Source: Rhodospirillaceae bacterium (GTDB taxonomy: Bacteria; Pseudomonadota; Alphaproteobacteria; UBA6615). From it: a DNA stretch of 57,529 nucleotides. A model generated the notes under the pieces. That model saw only the letters and a program-made list of their open reading frames with translations, was not told the origin of the DNA and made no database searches. The number at the start of each line of letters is the position of its first letter. The stretch's first letter is position 1. This document shows, in pieces, positions 9,744-17,442 of this stretch. The stretch lies in assembly GCA_018702955.1 (NCBI GenBank), contig JABJEK010000014.1, forward strand, positions 1 to 57,529, given 5' to 3'. Both the position numbers and the translations under genes were made by a program.

Positions 9744-10292
9744 TCAACTCTTTCCGTTCCGCCTTGCCAGTTCCCGGTAGAGCGCTTCCGGACTGACGCC
9801 GATCTCTTGCGCAAGACTTTTCCACTCGCCTTTTGGCGGCAATTTCCCACACCAGCTTTCCCATGCCGCCAGTCTAGCTTCGACTGTTTTGAGCGACAGC
9901 AACTCGGCCCGGAACCGCGTGGTCTGAACTTCTTGGGCCAGATGCGCCATAAAGGTCTCTGCAAAATCTGGTTCTTCCCGAAGCTGCTTGCGCAGCGCAC
10001 TTCGCGGTATGCTCTGGACGATTGTCGCCTGCCGGGCAACCGCGTCGCAGTGATAGGTTTTCGCAAACAGGGACGCCTCTGCGACCACCCCGCCAGGCCC
10101 GGTTCGTTGCAGTATGACGGCCCCGCCATCCTCACCGAACCGAACGAGATGCGCTTCGCCTTCAAGTACCAAGTAGAGGCATCGGACGGGCTCTCCGAGG
10201 TGAAAAAGATGCTCCCCGGGATCGAGTGCATGTCGGGTGCCGGGTGACGACCGCAATAAATCGAATATCTCAGAGGACATGATCGAAATCAT
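9744..10292 (-). CDS. Crp/Fnr-family transcriptional regulator
   Basis: About 182 residues. The N-terminal two thirds form a cyclic-nucleotide-binding-like beta roll (DPGEHLFHLGEPVRCLYLVLEGEAHLV, then GGVVAEASLF), followed by a long dimer helix. The C-terminal helix-turn-helix (SLAQEIGVSPEALYRELARR) is short and lacks an obvious wing. No Fnr-type Cys cluster is present, so it does not look like an oxygen-sensing FeS protein; the ligand is unknown. Starts at 10292 and 10280 are both possible and neither has a good ribosome site. An inverted repeat resembling a Crp/Fnr box covers both, suggesting autoregulation. The gene is divergent from the Met/His-rich protein at 10351. Confidence 0.88.
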   Translation of the reverse strand: MISIMSSEIFDLLRSSPGTRHALDPGEHLFHLGEPVRCLYLVLEGEAHLVRFGEDGGAVILQRTGPGGVVAEASLFAKTYHCDAVARQATIVQSIPRSALRKQLREEPDFAETFMAHLAQEVQTTRFRAELLSLKTVEARLAAWESWCGKLPPKGEWKSLAQEIGVSPEALYRELARRNGKS

Positions 10293-10293
10293 G
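10278..10293. promoter_or_regulatory. Fnr/Crp-like inverted repeat at the crp-type gene start
   Basis: The sequence CATGATCGAAATCATG is a perfect six-base inverted repeat with a four-base centre. Its core TGAT-N4-ATCA matches the Fnr/Dnr-type box. It overlaps the candidate start codons of the reverse-strand regulator and lies about 58 bases before the start of the forward gene at 10351. It could therefore control both directions. No binding data; motif match only. Confidence 0.5.
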
Positions 10294-10350
10294 TCTGGTT
10301 TATGACTACGCTGGCAAGGTCCGGACTGAATTCACACGCAGGAGAGAAAA

Positions 10351-10932
10351 ATGCTGAAGCACATTGTTACGGTTGCAGCCTTGATGCTGCCGCTTGCTGC
10401 CCAGGCACAGCAGACCGATCGCATGCATAGTTCCGGTATGCCTCATGTCGAACACGGTGCCGGAATGGCGCAAGCAGAAAGCGTCTCCGTCCGGGAGCCG
10501 GGCCAGGGCGCCTTCGCCGCGATCCAGGAGATCGTCGCGCTACTGGAATCCGACGCGGAGACAGACTGGACGAAGGTCAATATCGATGGGCTCCGGGAGC
10601 ATCTGATCGATATGGACAACGTCACCATGCGTGCCGAGGTGACGACAACGAATGTTGAGGGCGGAAAGCGCTACCTGGTGACGGGTGCAGGTACGATCGA
10701 GGATTCTATCGACCGCATGATCAAGGGGCACGCCGAGACGATGGACGGGGTGGACGGCATCAGTATCTCAGCCGTCAGTCTCCCGAACGGAACGGCGATG
10801 ACCGTGACGGTTGCGGACCCCGGGGGTCTGGCAAAGCTCGACGGTCTCGGTTTTATCGGGGTCATGGCGCTCGGCACGCATCATCAGGATCATCACCTCA
10901 TGGTCGCGAAAGGCGAAGACCCACATGGATGA
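10351..10932 (+). CDS. Periplasmic Met/His-rich protein of unknown function in copper island
   Basis: A 193-residue protein with a clear Sec signal peptide (MLKHIVTVAALMLPLAAQAQ). The mature N-terminus is rich in His and Met (MHSSGMPHVEHGAGM), as in periplasmic Cu(I) binders. The rest has a conserved-looking fold (GQGAFAAIQEIVALLE, then HLIDMDNVTM, then GLGFIGVMALGTHHQDHH), ending with another His cluster. I do not recognise a named family. GGAG precedes the ATG. Its position between copA, a Crp-type regulator and the cytochrome operon suggests a role in periplasmic copper handling, which is inference. A Fnr-like inverted repeat lies about 58 bases upstream. Confidence 0.82.
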   Translation: MLKHIVTVAALMLPLAAQAQQTDRMHSSGMPHVEHGAGMAQAESVSVREPGQGAFAAIQEIVALLESDAETDWTKVNIDGLREHLIDMDNVTMRAEVTTTNVEGGKRYLVTGAGTIEDSIDRMIKGHAETMDGVDGISISAVSLPNGTAMTVTVADPGGLAKLDGLGFIGVMALGTHHQDHHLMVAKGEDPHG

Positions 10933-10979
10933 ATCTCACAGGGCCGGAACAAGCGCCTGAAAAAGGCGTCCGTAATGCG

Positions 10980-11879
10980 TCATTCAGTATCGTTGTTGTT
11001 CAGAAGATAGTGAGAGATCGCCTGCAGGTCCTCGTCGGTCAGCCATGAGGTGCCGTCGCGGATGACCTCGCCCATGCTGCCACCGAGCACATCGCCGTTG
11101 GGTTTTGTGCCAAACCGCAGACCGAATGCGAGATTTCTTTCGGTCCAGCCTTTCTCGAGAAGATCTGCGGGCGTGATCGGCGGCGATCGTTCGTCGCCGG
11201 GCAAATCACCGGCTCCGTGAAGGGCCTGCTCTATGTCGCTGGCGCCAAGCAGATTTCGGGGGGTGTGGCATGCGCCGCAATGGGCCGGGCCGGTGACAAT
11301 GTATTTGCCGCGATTCCAGAGCTCGTTTTGAGCCGGATTGTTGGTGTACGGCTCTGACTCGAAAAACAGATTCTGCCACCCGCGAAGCGCCCAGCGCTGA
11401 TCAAACGGAAATTTGAGTTGCTGGGGTTTCGTGGGTTCGCTTGCGTCGGGGACGGTCTTGAACGTCGCCCAAAGGTCTGCGACATCCTGGTCCGTCAGCC
11501 TGGAATAGAAGGTGTAGGGAAATGCCGGATAGTAGGGCTTTCCCTCTGGCGAGGTACCGTGCCGCAGCGCGCGCGCGAAGTCGTTGACGGACCAATTTCC
11601 CAGACCTGCAATCGGGTCCGGTGTGATGTTGGGGCCATAGAAGGTGCCAAACGGTGTCTTGAGAGGCGGCCCGCCAGCGAGGAGTTCACCCCCGCCGGCC
11701 TCATTCGTGTGACAGGCGATACAGCCGGCAAGGCGCGCAACATATGCCCCGCGATCCGCATCACCTTCAAGGGATGCGATATCCGATTTCGGCACCTGAC
11801 CTTCGCGAAAAACCAGCAATGCGCCACCGGTGGCGAGCGCCACGATCACCGCGGCGGTCACCAGAAGAAACATTTTCAT
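10980..11879 (-). CDS. Membrane-anchored di-haem cytochrome c
   Basis: A 299-residue cytochrome with an uncleaved or late-cleaved N-terminal hydrophobic segment and two haem c sites, CIACH (C53, C56, H57) and CGACH (C201, C204, H205). Surrounding motifs (GGPPLKTPFGTFYGPNITPD and GLGNWSVNDFARALRHG) match the cytochrome subunits of alcohol/gluconate-type dehydrogenases. No catalytic dehydrogenase gene is adjacent. It is the last gene of the reverse-strand cytochrome run, eight bases after the cytochrome c' gene. It probably accepts periplasmic electrons and passes them to another cytochrome; its donor here is unknown. Copper control is suggested by the promoter at 13542-13572. Confidence 0.93.
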   Translation of the reverse strand: MKMFLLVTAAVIVALATGGALLVFREGQVPKSDIASLEGDADRGAYVARLAGCIACHTNEAGGGELLAGGPPLKTPFGTFYGPNITPDPIAGLGNWSVNDFARALRHGTSPEGKPYYPAFPYTFYSRLTDQDVADLWATFKTVPDASEPTKPQQLKFPFDQRWALRGWQNLFFESEPYTNNPAQNELWNRGKYIVTGPAHCGACHTPRNLLGASDIEQALHGAGDLPGDERSPPITPADLLEKGWTERNLAFGLRFGTKPNGDVLGGSMGEVIRDGTSWLTDEDLQAISHYLLNNNDTE

Positions 11880-11887
11880 GGGCCTAC

Positions 11888-12472
11888 CTACTGCTTTTTG
11901 CGGAACTGGGTATGACAGGCGCTACATGTCTGCGTGAGACGCGCGAACGCCGCATCGGGCGACATCTGGGCAAGGGTGGCCGGATCGTTCATCGGCATCC
12001 CGCCGGTCGAGCCCATCATGGGATTTCTTCGCCCCATGGGACTTGTTCCCATGCCCCCCTGACGTCCGCCGCTCATGCCCGGGCCGCGCGGGTTTTCGGC
12101 CGCCGTCGCTAGCGCGTTGGCGTATTTCGTTAGGTCCTCCGAGAGTTCGGAGAAACGTTCCCAATTTTGCCAGATGGCGGGCAGGGATTCGCTCGGGCCC
12201 TGAATGCTTCCTTCCGGAAACAACCGGGTCAGCTGTTCGCCACCATGGCTGCCAATGGAATTTGCAGCGTCGCGAACGGCGGTGGCGGCGTACTCCTTCT
12301 CGCCCTGGAACATCTCCGTAATGGTCTTCATGGATTTGCCGACGGAATCCATGAGGTCCATCCGTTCTTTTACAATGCCGGTCGCCCCGCCGTGGGCGAG
12401 CGCTAGGCCGGATGTCAGCAGGATTGCTACGGTTCCAATAAATAAAGTCGTTCTGGGTTTGATGTTTCGCAT
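11888..12472 (-). CDS. Cytochrome c'/c-556 family protein with Met/Gly-rich insert
   Basis: A 194-residue secreted protein with a signal peptide ending LALAHGG. It is a helical cytochrome c' type: KERMDLMDSVGKSMKTI at the N-terminus and the single haem site CSACH (C183, C186, H187) near the C-terminus. An unusual insert of about 40 residues before the last helix is rich in Gly and Met (GMGTSPMGRRNPMMGSTGGM), which could bind Cu(I); normal family members lack it. It is eight bases from the di-haem cytochrome gene, so the two are probably co-translated. Roles proposed for the family include NO binding and electron transfer; here a copper-stress role is inferred from context. Confidence 0.9.
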   Translation of the reverse strand: MRNIKPRTTLFIGTVAILLTSGLALAHGGATGIVKERMDLMDSVGKSMKTITEMFQGEKEYAATAVRDAANSIGSHGGEQLTRLFPEGSIQGPSESLPAIWQNWERFSELSEDLTKYANALATAAENPRGPGMSGGRQGGMGTSPMGRRNPMMGSTGGMPMNDPATLAQMSPDAAFARLTQTCSACHTQFRKKQ

Positions 12473-12526
12473 ATTCCCATTCCCAATATCGTCTTCGCAT
12501 TGTCATCGTTAACGACCACGCTCGGG

Positions 12527-12955
12527 TCAGACGGATGGCAGCGAAAACTTTGAAAGAAAGTCAGCTCGTACGATTTGGCTATCTTTTTGTTTGGGAGGGG
12601 GCGGTTCAATTTGGAGAAAGGACGCGGAGGGCGGCCCATACCTTACCGAGAACGACGCGGCGCTTCCCGTCCGCCGGAAGCTATTGCTGTCACCGCTGAT
12701 GATAGAAAAGCTTGAGGAGCAAGGGACCGTGCCGTGGTGGCATGTTGGTGATTCTTCTTGCTGCTTTTGATTTGCGCCCGGAACCAGCCGCCAGGCCGTC
12801 GCCTGCGAGCCAGGGTCTGTCACTGATTTCTGGGCGCTGTGCGTGTGTGCATCTGAGGTGGCCGCCAGCAACAAAATGCCGGCCATTGAGATCGCGACGA
12901 ACGCAAGGGTCATGCGCGCCAATATTCTGCCGATAAGAATTCCTTCAAGCATCAT
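12527..12955 (-). CDS. Small exported Cys/His protein of unknown function
   Basis: About 142 residues. The N-terminus has a long hydrophobic segment (MTLAFVAISMAGILLLAA) followed by HTHSAQ. A Cys-His motif (TCHHGTVPC) could bind metal. The C-terminus has a FRRTGSAASFSVRYGPP segment and a PPPPKQ tail, resembling small exported proteins I have seen beside copper genes, though I cannot name a family. The frame is open to 12988. I favour the ATG at 12955 because AAAGG lies upstream. It sits between two cytochrome genes on the same strand. Treat as a probable gene; the coding evidence is weaker than for its neighbours. Confidence 0.6.
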   Translation of the reverse strand: MMLEGILIGRILARMTLAFVAISMAGILLLAATSDAHTHSAQKSVTDPGSQATAWRLVPGANQKQQEESPTCHHGTVPCSSSFSIISGDSNSFRRTGSAASFSVRYGPPSASFLQIEPPPPKQKDSQIVRADFLSKFSLPSV

Positions 12956-13041
12956 CTGCGCCGTGCCTTTGGCAACCGTTTCGACCAACTGGCGAAAACA
13001 GATTGACGCGCGAATTGCTGGGCGTCGTCAACGACAAAGGT

Positions 13042-13515
13042 TCAAGAGCCTCCGGCACGCTTGTTCATATCGGCCTGGCGCTGCCGGATTTTTTGCGGCC
13101 ACCGCGACTTGATATAGGCGAGCGAGGCCCATATTTCCTCGTCTGTTAGTTTGCCATCGAAGATAGGCATATCCGACTCTACCGGCTGGCCCACGAGGGC
13201 GGCCAGGCCATACTTCGTCAGCTGAAACAGCGACATGTCGTCGTGATGCCAGGTGTGGCCGGACGCGTCATGGGGTGGGGCGGGGAGCCGACCATTTCCC
13301 TTGCGCGCGCGCCAGTTGGCCTGGCCTTCGAGGTTTGCACCATGGCAGGCCGCGCACTGGGACGCGTATACCCGCTGCCCCGTCGCGACGAGGTTTGCGT
13401 TCGTGGGGTCGGCCGAAAGCGTTGCCTCGGCGGTGGGTTCGCCGATCGACAGGTAGATGACCACGGCAATGATCCCGATCGCGAGAATGCCAATGAGAAG
13501 AAAACGTTTGGACAT
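13042..13515 (-). CDS. Membrane-anchored mono-haem cytochrome c
   Basis: A 157-residue class I cytochrome c. One N-terminal membrane segment (FLLIGILAIGIIAVVIYLSI) anchors it. The haem motif CAACH lies at C54, C57, H58, within the class I context GQRVYASQCAACHGANLEGQ. A likely sixth-ligand Met is in the SDMPIF segment, followed by the typical C-terminal helix (EEIWASLAYIKSRWP). It is the first gene of the reverse-strand cytochrome run. Its start lies about 27 bases from the -10 box of a MerR-type promoter carrying a CueR-like operator. The ribosome site is weak. Confidence 0.93.
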   Translation of the reverse strand: MSKRFLLIGILAIGIIAVVIYLSIGEPTAEATLSADPTNANLVATGQRVYASQCAACHGANLEGQANWRARKGNGRLPAPPHDASGHTWHHDDMSLFQLTKYGLAALVGQPVESDMPIFDGKLTDEEIWASLAYIKSRWPQKIRQRQADMNKRAGGS

Positions 13516-13541
13516 GGAGCTGCTCGTTCAGTGCAGTTCAC

Positions 13542-13572
13542 TCCTTACTGCTTCCTGCCACTGGAAGGTCAA
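13542..13572 (-). promoter_or_regulatory. Second MerR-type promoter with CueR-like operator, upstream of cytochrome operon
   Basis: On the reverse strand, TTGACC (13572-13567) and TAAGGA (13547-13542) are separated by 19 bases. The spacer holds ACCTTCC-N7-GGAAGCA, an even better match to the CueR operator consensus than the one before cueR. It faces the mono-haem cytochrome gene at 13515. Copper induction of the cytochrome operon by the linked CueR is the direct prediction. Confidence 0.8.
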
Positions 13573-13645
13573 GCCGGTTCTAATTCGGAAACCTGCCACT
13601 TTGCCTGATAGTTTTGTTGGGAAGGGTCGATCTTGGGGCAGCGGC

Positions 13646-15040
13646 CTACACGAGCGCCGCGCGGAGCTTGGGATACTGCGCCAGGATGCCGGCCGTCTCG
13701 GCCATGGATTCGGAATCGTTGAACGCCGGGACACCGGCGGTTTCCATCTTTGCGAACCAGTCGGACTGGTGTTCCAGGGTGCCCATCATCGAGTGGAAAC
13801 AGGGCAATCCGGCGTTTTCCGCCAAACCTGAGAGCGTGTCGATGATCGGACCGGCATCGACCATGAATGGCACGACATGGATCGTCAGGATTGCGTCGAA
13901 GGTGTCCGCGCCATGGCTGAGGGCGGCCTCGAAGGCGGGGCCGAACCGGTCTTCGCGAGCGTCGGCCAGCAGGTCGATCGGATTGGCCACGGCGGCCTCG
14001 CCGGGCAGCATCTCGCGGAGCATGCTGGCATAGGCGTCGGGCAGGTCGGGCATCTCCAGCCCCTCGGCACGTAGCTGATCGGTTGTGATCACACCGGGGC
14101 CGCCCGAGTTGGATAACAGCAGCACCCGTGGGCCGATGCCCTGGGGGTGCAGGCCGAACCCCTTGGCCGCGAGCAGCAGGCGCCGAACAGACGGCACGCG
14201 GATCACGCCGCAATCGCGCAAGTATGCGTCGATCTCCGCGTTCGGCATGGCCGTGCCGCCGGTGTGGTTGCGCACGGCTGATGCACCCTGTTCGGAGCCG
14301 CCACCCATCAGTGCAACGACGGGTTTCTTTGCGGCCACCTTGCGGGCGACCTCGCGGAACCGTTCCTTGTCGGCGATGGCTTCGATATAGAGCAGCACGC
14401 AATTACAGGCGTCCTGGTTGCCGAGATATTCGAGATAGTCCGTGACCTCGAGATGGACGGCGTTGCCGACCGAGACGACCGTGCTGACGGGCAGATTATC
14501 GATGTTGGCCTTGGCGATGATCTCTTCCGTGATCGCGCCCGACTGGGAGATTGCCGCGATGCCGCCGCCGGGCGGCAAATCACGCAGGAAGGTCGCGGCA
14601 AACGGCGCGCCCTCGGCCAGGTGGATGATGCCCGCGCAGTTGGGGCCGAAAATAGTGATGCCGGCGGCGTCCGCCTTGCGCAACAGTTCGGCCTCCCGGG
14701 CCACGCCGTCCACGCCTGCCTCGCGGAACCCGCCGGGCAGGATCATCAGGTTTTTGTGGCCGGTTGCGGCGGCTTCATCGACGATGTCGAGGATGAAGTC
14801 GGGCCGGATCACCACCACGACGAGATCCACGGGCGTGTCGAGTTCCGACAAAGAGGTCACCGCGGGGAGGCCGAGAATCTCGCCGCCCTTAGGGTTCACC
14901 GGGACGATACGGCCGGCATAGTTTGACGCGATCAGGTTGCGCAGCACCGCACCGCCGGAGCTGGTCAGGCGTTCGCCCGCACCCACGACGGCCACGCTTT
15001 CGGGCTCAAAGAATGGTCGGCAGTCGCGTGGTTCGGTCAT
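13646..15040 (-). CDS. NDP-forming acyl-CoA synthetase, alpha-subunit-type only
   Basis: A 464-residue protein of the ADP-forming acetyl-CoA synthetase/succinyl-CoA-ligase-like family. It has the CoA-binding Rossmann domain (SVAVVGAGERLTSSGGAVLRNL), the ligase-CoA domains (GPNCAGI, ISQSGA), and the phospho-His motif in the form RNHTGG. The ATP-grasp beta domain of fused homologues is missing, and no beta-subunit gene is in the neighbourhood. It therefore needs a partner in trans or has lost synthetase activity. It is the last gene of the reverse-strand oxygenase cluster. A role in making or breaking an aromatic acyl-CoA thioester is inferred from that position. Confidence 0.87.
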   Translation of the reverse strand: MTEPRDCRPFFEPESVAVVGAGERLTSSGGAVLRNLIASNYAGRIVPVNPKGGEILGLPAVTSLSELDTPVDLVVVVIRPDFILDIVDEAAATGHKNLMILPGGFREAGVDGVAREAELLRKADAAGITIFGPNCAGIIHLAEGAPFAATFLRDLPPGGGIAAISQSGAITEEIIAKANIDNLPVSTVVSVGNAVHLEVTDYLEYLGNQDACNCVLLYIEAIADKERFREVARKVAAKKPVVALMGGGSEQGASAVRNHTGGTAMPNAEIDAYLRDCGVIRVPSVRRLLLAAKGFGLHPQGIGPRVLLLSNSGGPGVITTDQLRAEGLEMPDLPDAYASMLREMLPGEAAVANPIDLLADAREDRFGPAFEAALSHGADTFDAILTIHVVPFMVDAGPIIDTLSGLAENAGLPCFHSMMGTLEHQSDWFAKMETAGVPAFNDSESMAETAGILAQYPKLRAALV

Positions 15041-15052
15041 CGGTCTATCGGC

Positions 15053-15616
15053 CTAGAAGATATAAAACGTGCCGTCGCGCACGCAGAGCGGCCAGTGGCC
15101 GGCCTCGAACAGGCGGAACTTGGCCGCGAATGCATGGCCGCTATTGTCATTAGCGGCACCGGTGTCGGCGGCCTTTTCAACCGCCGCCTGATAGGCGGAC
15201 ATGGTGGCCGCACCGGCCGCAGACCGGGTCAGGCCCTGATCGGCCACACCGCCGCGAGAAGCTGCCACGGCGGCCGCACCGTGCACGATGTCGGAGACCT
15301 TGTCGGACAGGTCGGTGAGCGCGCGGGTGAGGGCCATGTCGCCGACCTTCGCCGTGGCTTGATCGAGCAGTAGCTTGCGTCGGTCTTCCTCGGCCTGCCA
15401 CCAGTCGGCGTCCCAGTCGGTCTGCTTGATGCAGGCCTCGACGGAGCGCCAGTCTCCGAGTTCGGACAGTTCCAGGCTGCCGAGGCCCAAGGCCTGGGTG
15501 TATTCCTCGACGTCTTCCCGTTCGGCATCGCTCAGCGGTGTGCCGACGAAGGAGAACCACGACGCCATGCGCAAGCGCTGGGGAAAGTCGGCGAGCGCCG
15601 CGACGGGGTCGGTCAT
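15053..15616 (-). CDS. Protein of unknown function in oxygenase cluster
   Basis: A 187-residue soluble protein I do not recognise. The N-terminal half is acidic and Trp-rich (DWDADWWQAEEDRRK), the middle is Ala-rich helix, and the C-terminus has a short compact segment (FRLFEAGHWPLCVRDGTFYIF). There is no signal peptide or membrane segment. It starts directly next to the stop codon of the gentisate-dioxygenase-like gene (positions 15616/15617) and ends 12 bases before the acyl-CoA synthetase start, so it is firmly inside the operon. It may be an accessory or assembly factor for the oxygenase system; this is inference from gene order only. Confidence 0.75.
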   Translation of the reverse strand: MTDPVAALADFPQRLRMASWFSFVGTPLSDAEREDVEEYTQALGLGSLELSELGDWRSVEACIKQTDWDADWWQAEEDRRKLLLDQATAKVGDMALTRALTDLSDKVSDIVHGAAAVAASRGGVADQGLTRSAAGAATMSAYQAAVEKAADTGAANDNSGHAFAAKFRLFEAGHWPLCVRDGTFYIF

Positions 15617-16663
15617 TCAGGCGTTCCCGCGATCCTCGCGCCAGAGGCCGAGCTTCTGCTGTGCGGGGCGGTCGGAGAAGCTGAACAGAACTGCGTCCTC
15701 GTTGGCGATGTGCTTCTGCGGCACCCAGCACGGGACGACGAAGTGATCGCGCGGACCCCACTCGAAGGTCTGATCGCCGATGATCGATTTCCCGGTCCCC
15801 TCGACGACCGAGTAGACGGTTCCGTCGGAGCATCGGTAGCCTGAGGTCTCGAAGCCCTTGGGCAGGAGTTGCATGAAGGTGCCGATGGTCGGCATCGGGG
15901 AATCGCCGTTATCCGGGTTGACGTAGCGCAGCTTGAGCCCGTGGCAGGGATCCCATTCATCGGTCTTGCGCATGGTCTCCAGCGCTTCGCGGGTGCGCAC
16001 ATAAGGGTAGTTGAAGATCGGTGAGGACGGGCTGCGTTGTTCATGGTCGACCGGCAGCAAACCCGATCCGTAGCGTGCGAGGGAATCTCCACTCGGGCGG
16101 GTACCCGCCTGGCTCGCCTCCGGGTAGGGCTCGGCAAACGTTGTGTCGAGCGTCTCGACCAGCGGGACGTCGAGGCCGTCGAGCCAGACCATGGGCTGGT
16201 CGGACTCGTTACCGTGGTCATGCCAGGTCCAGGACGGGGTGATGACGAAGTCGCCCACTTCCATGATCGTTTTCTCGCCGTCGACGGCGGTGTAGGCACC
16301 CGAGCCCTCGACGATGAACCGCAGTGCTGCCTGGGTGTGGCGGTGGGCCGGCGCGATCTCGCCCGGCATGATCAGCTGCAGGCCCGCGAACAGCGACGTG
16401 GTGACCCGGTAACGCCCACGCATGCCCGGGTTCTCGAGGATCAGCACCCGGCGTTCCGCCTGTTCGGCGGTGATCAGGTCTGCCGACTTCATCAGCGTGT
16501 CGCGGATCTCGTCGTAATGCCAGATATACGGCTCGCAGTCGCTCTTGGGCTCCTTGCGGGCGAAGGTGTGCAGCACCTCCCAAAGCGGCGCGAGATTCTT
16601 CGGATCGCAATCGTCTTTGTAGTAGGGCATCAGGTCGGGTCGGACGTCGGCGCGAATACTCAT
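15617..16663 (-). CDS. Gentisate 1,2-dioxygenase-like bicupin
   Basis: A 348-residue bicupin of the gentisate/1-hydroxy-2-naphthoate dioxygenase family, which cleaves a dihydroxylated aromatic ring using Fe(II). The N-terminal cupin keeps its metal ligands: HRH (H107, H109) in APAHRHTQAALRFIVEG, and a third His in PSWTWHDHGN. The LDGLDVPLVE segment is also typical. The second cupin is present but lacks an obvious metal set, as is normal. Length fits the family. It lies downstream of the PaaA-like oxygenase gene in the same operon. The substrate may be gentisate, a related hydroxy-aromatic acid or a CoA-derived product. Confidence 0.9.
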   Translation of the reverse strand: MSIRADVRPDLMPYYKDDCDPKNLAPLWEVLHTFARKEPKSDCEPYIWHYDEIRDTLMKSADLITAEQAERRVLILENPGMRGRYRVTTSLFAGLQLIMPGEIAPAHRHTQAALRFIVEGSGAYTAVDGEKTIMEVGDFVITPSWTWHDHGNESDQPMVWLDGLDVPLVETLDTTFAEPYPEASQAGTRPSGDSLARYGSGLLPVDHEQRSPSSPIFNYPYVRTREALETMRKTDEWDPCHGLKLRYVNPDNGDSPMPTIGTFMQLLPKGFETSGYRCSDGTVYSVVEGTGKSIIGDQTFEWGPRDHFVVPCWVPQKHIANEDAVLFSFSDRPAQQKLGLWREDRGNA

Positions 16664-16712
16664 GGCATTTCCTCGTATGTGCCGCGTCGGAGCGACAGCA
16701 AGTGGTTCGTCG

Positions 16713-17426
16713 TCAGGCCGCTTCTGCGACGTCGGGCAGGGTCAGGCCGAGTTCGCCCTCGACCAGCTCACGGGCCCGTTTGACATAATCCGCCAGCATA
16801 TCCTCATTGGTGCGCTGCTTGATCCCCCATTTGCGATAAATTTCGTTGTTCTTCGAACCGGCGCGGCCGAAGAACTTCGGCAAGATCGGGAAATAGCGGT
16901 TGATGGCGTCCTGCACGGCTTTCTGGCCTTCGTCTGTCTGGATCAACTCCTTGCAGAAATCCTCGCCGAACTGCGCATGAAAGCGCTCTTCGGGCATGGT
17001 CATGCGCGAGAGGTTGCGCAGCGGCAGAAATTTGCACTGGGAGAGATCCTCGACCTGGAGGATTTCGGCCAGATCGGCCAGCAGCTTGATGACGCAGAAT
17101 TCTTCCCAGGATTCGAGCGGGAACTCGAAGATCGAAAGCGGCTTCTTGTCGCCCGGGATCATGCGTTCCGGTGCGACCCCGATCTCCTCACCCAGCTCAC
17201 GGAAGCGCACATGGTGACCATATTCCTCCATGGCGACCCGGCAGGTCAGCCATTTGGAATAGGGGGTCGGCGCCAGCGCGATCGCGGGCTCGTCGAAGAC
17301 CTGGGCGCCGTAGAGTTCATTCACGGCATGGCTGATGACGATCTTCTCGACCGCCACGCGGAACTCTTCCGGGGCGTCCTGCAGCTCGCGGGAGGTTTCG
17401 ACGGTATCTCCTGGATTGATGCTCAT
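16713..17426 (-). CDS. PaaA-like di-iron aromatic oxygenase component
   Basis: A 237-residue ferritin-like protein of the phenylacetate catabolic (PaaA/PaaC) type. It has two ExxH metal motifs: EYGH (E68, H71) and ERFH (E147, H150), with further acidic residues in the helices between them. This suggests a catalytic di-iron subunit rather than a structural PaaC. It is shorter than usual PaaA proteins (about 310-330 residues), and no PaaB, C or D partners are nearby. The start at 17426 has an AGGAG ribosome site. The ferredoxin reductase two genes upstream is a natural electron donor. The substrate, possibly an aryl-CoA, is unknown. Confidence 0.85.
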   Translation of the reverse strand: MSINPGDTVETSRELQDAPEEFRVAVEKIVISHAVNELYGAQVFDEPAIALAPTPYSKWLTCRVAMEEYGHHVRFRELGEEIGVAPERMIPGDKKPLSIFEFPLESWEEFCVIKLLADLAEILQVEDLSQCKFLPLRNLSRMTMPEERFHAQFGEDFCKELIQTDEGQKAVQDAINRYFPILPKFFGRAGSKNNEIYRKWGIKQRTNEDMLADYVKRARELVEGELGLTLPDVAEAA

Positions 17427-17442
17427 GGTCAGTCTCCTGTGG

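Noticed and set aside
9515..10231. Long reverse-strand frame of about 238 codons covering the end of copA
   Set aside because: It overlaps both copA and the Crp-type regulator in another phase and shows no domain sequence. It is a high-GC shadow frame.
10293..10350. Possible third CueR site before the Crp-type gene
   Set aside because: Only one half (ACCTTGCC) is present, with no second half-site and no -10 box at 19 bases. It was not counted.
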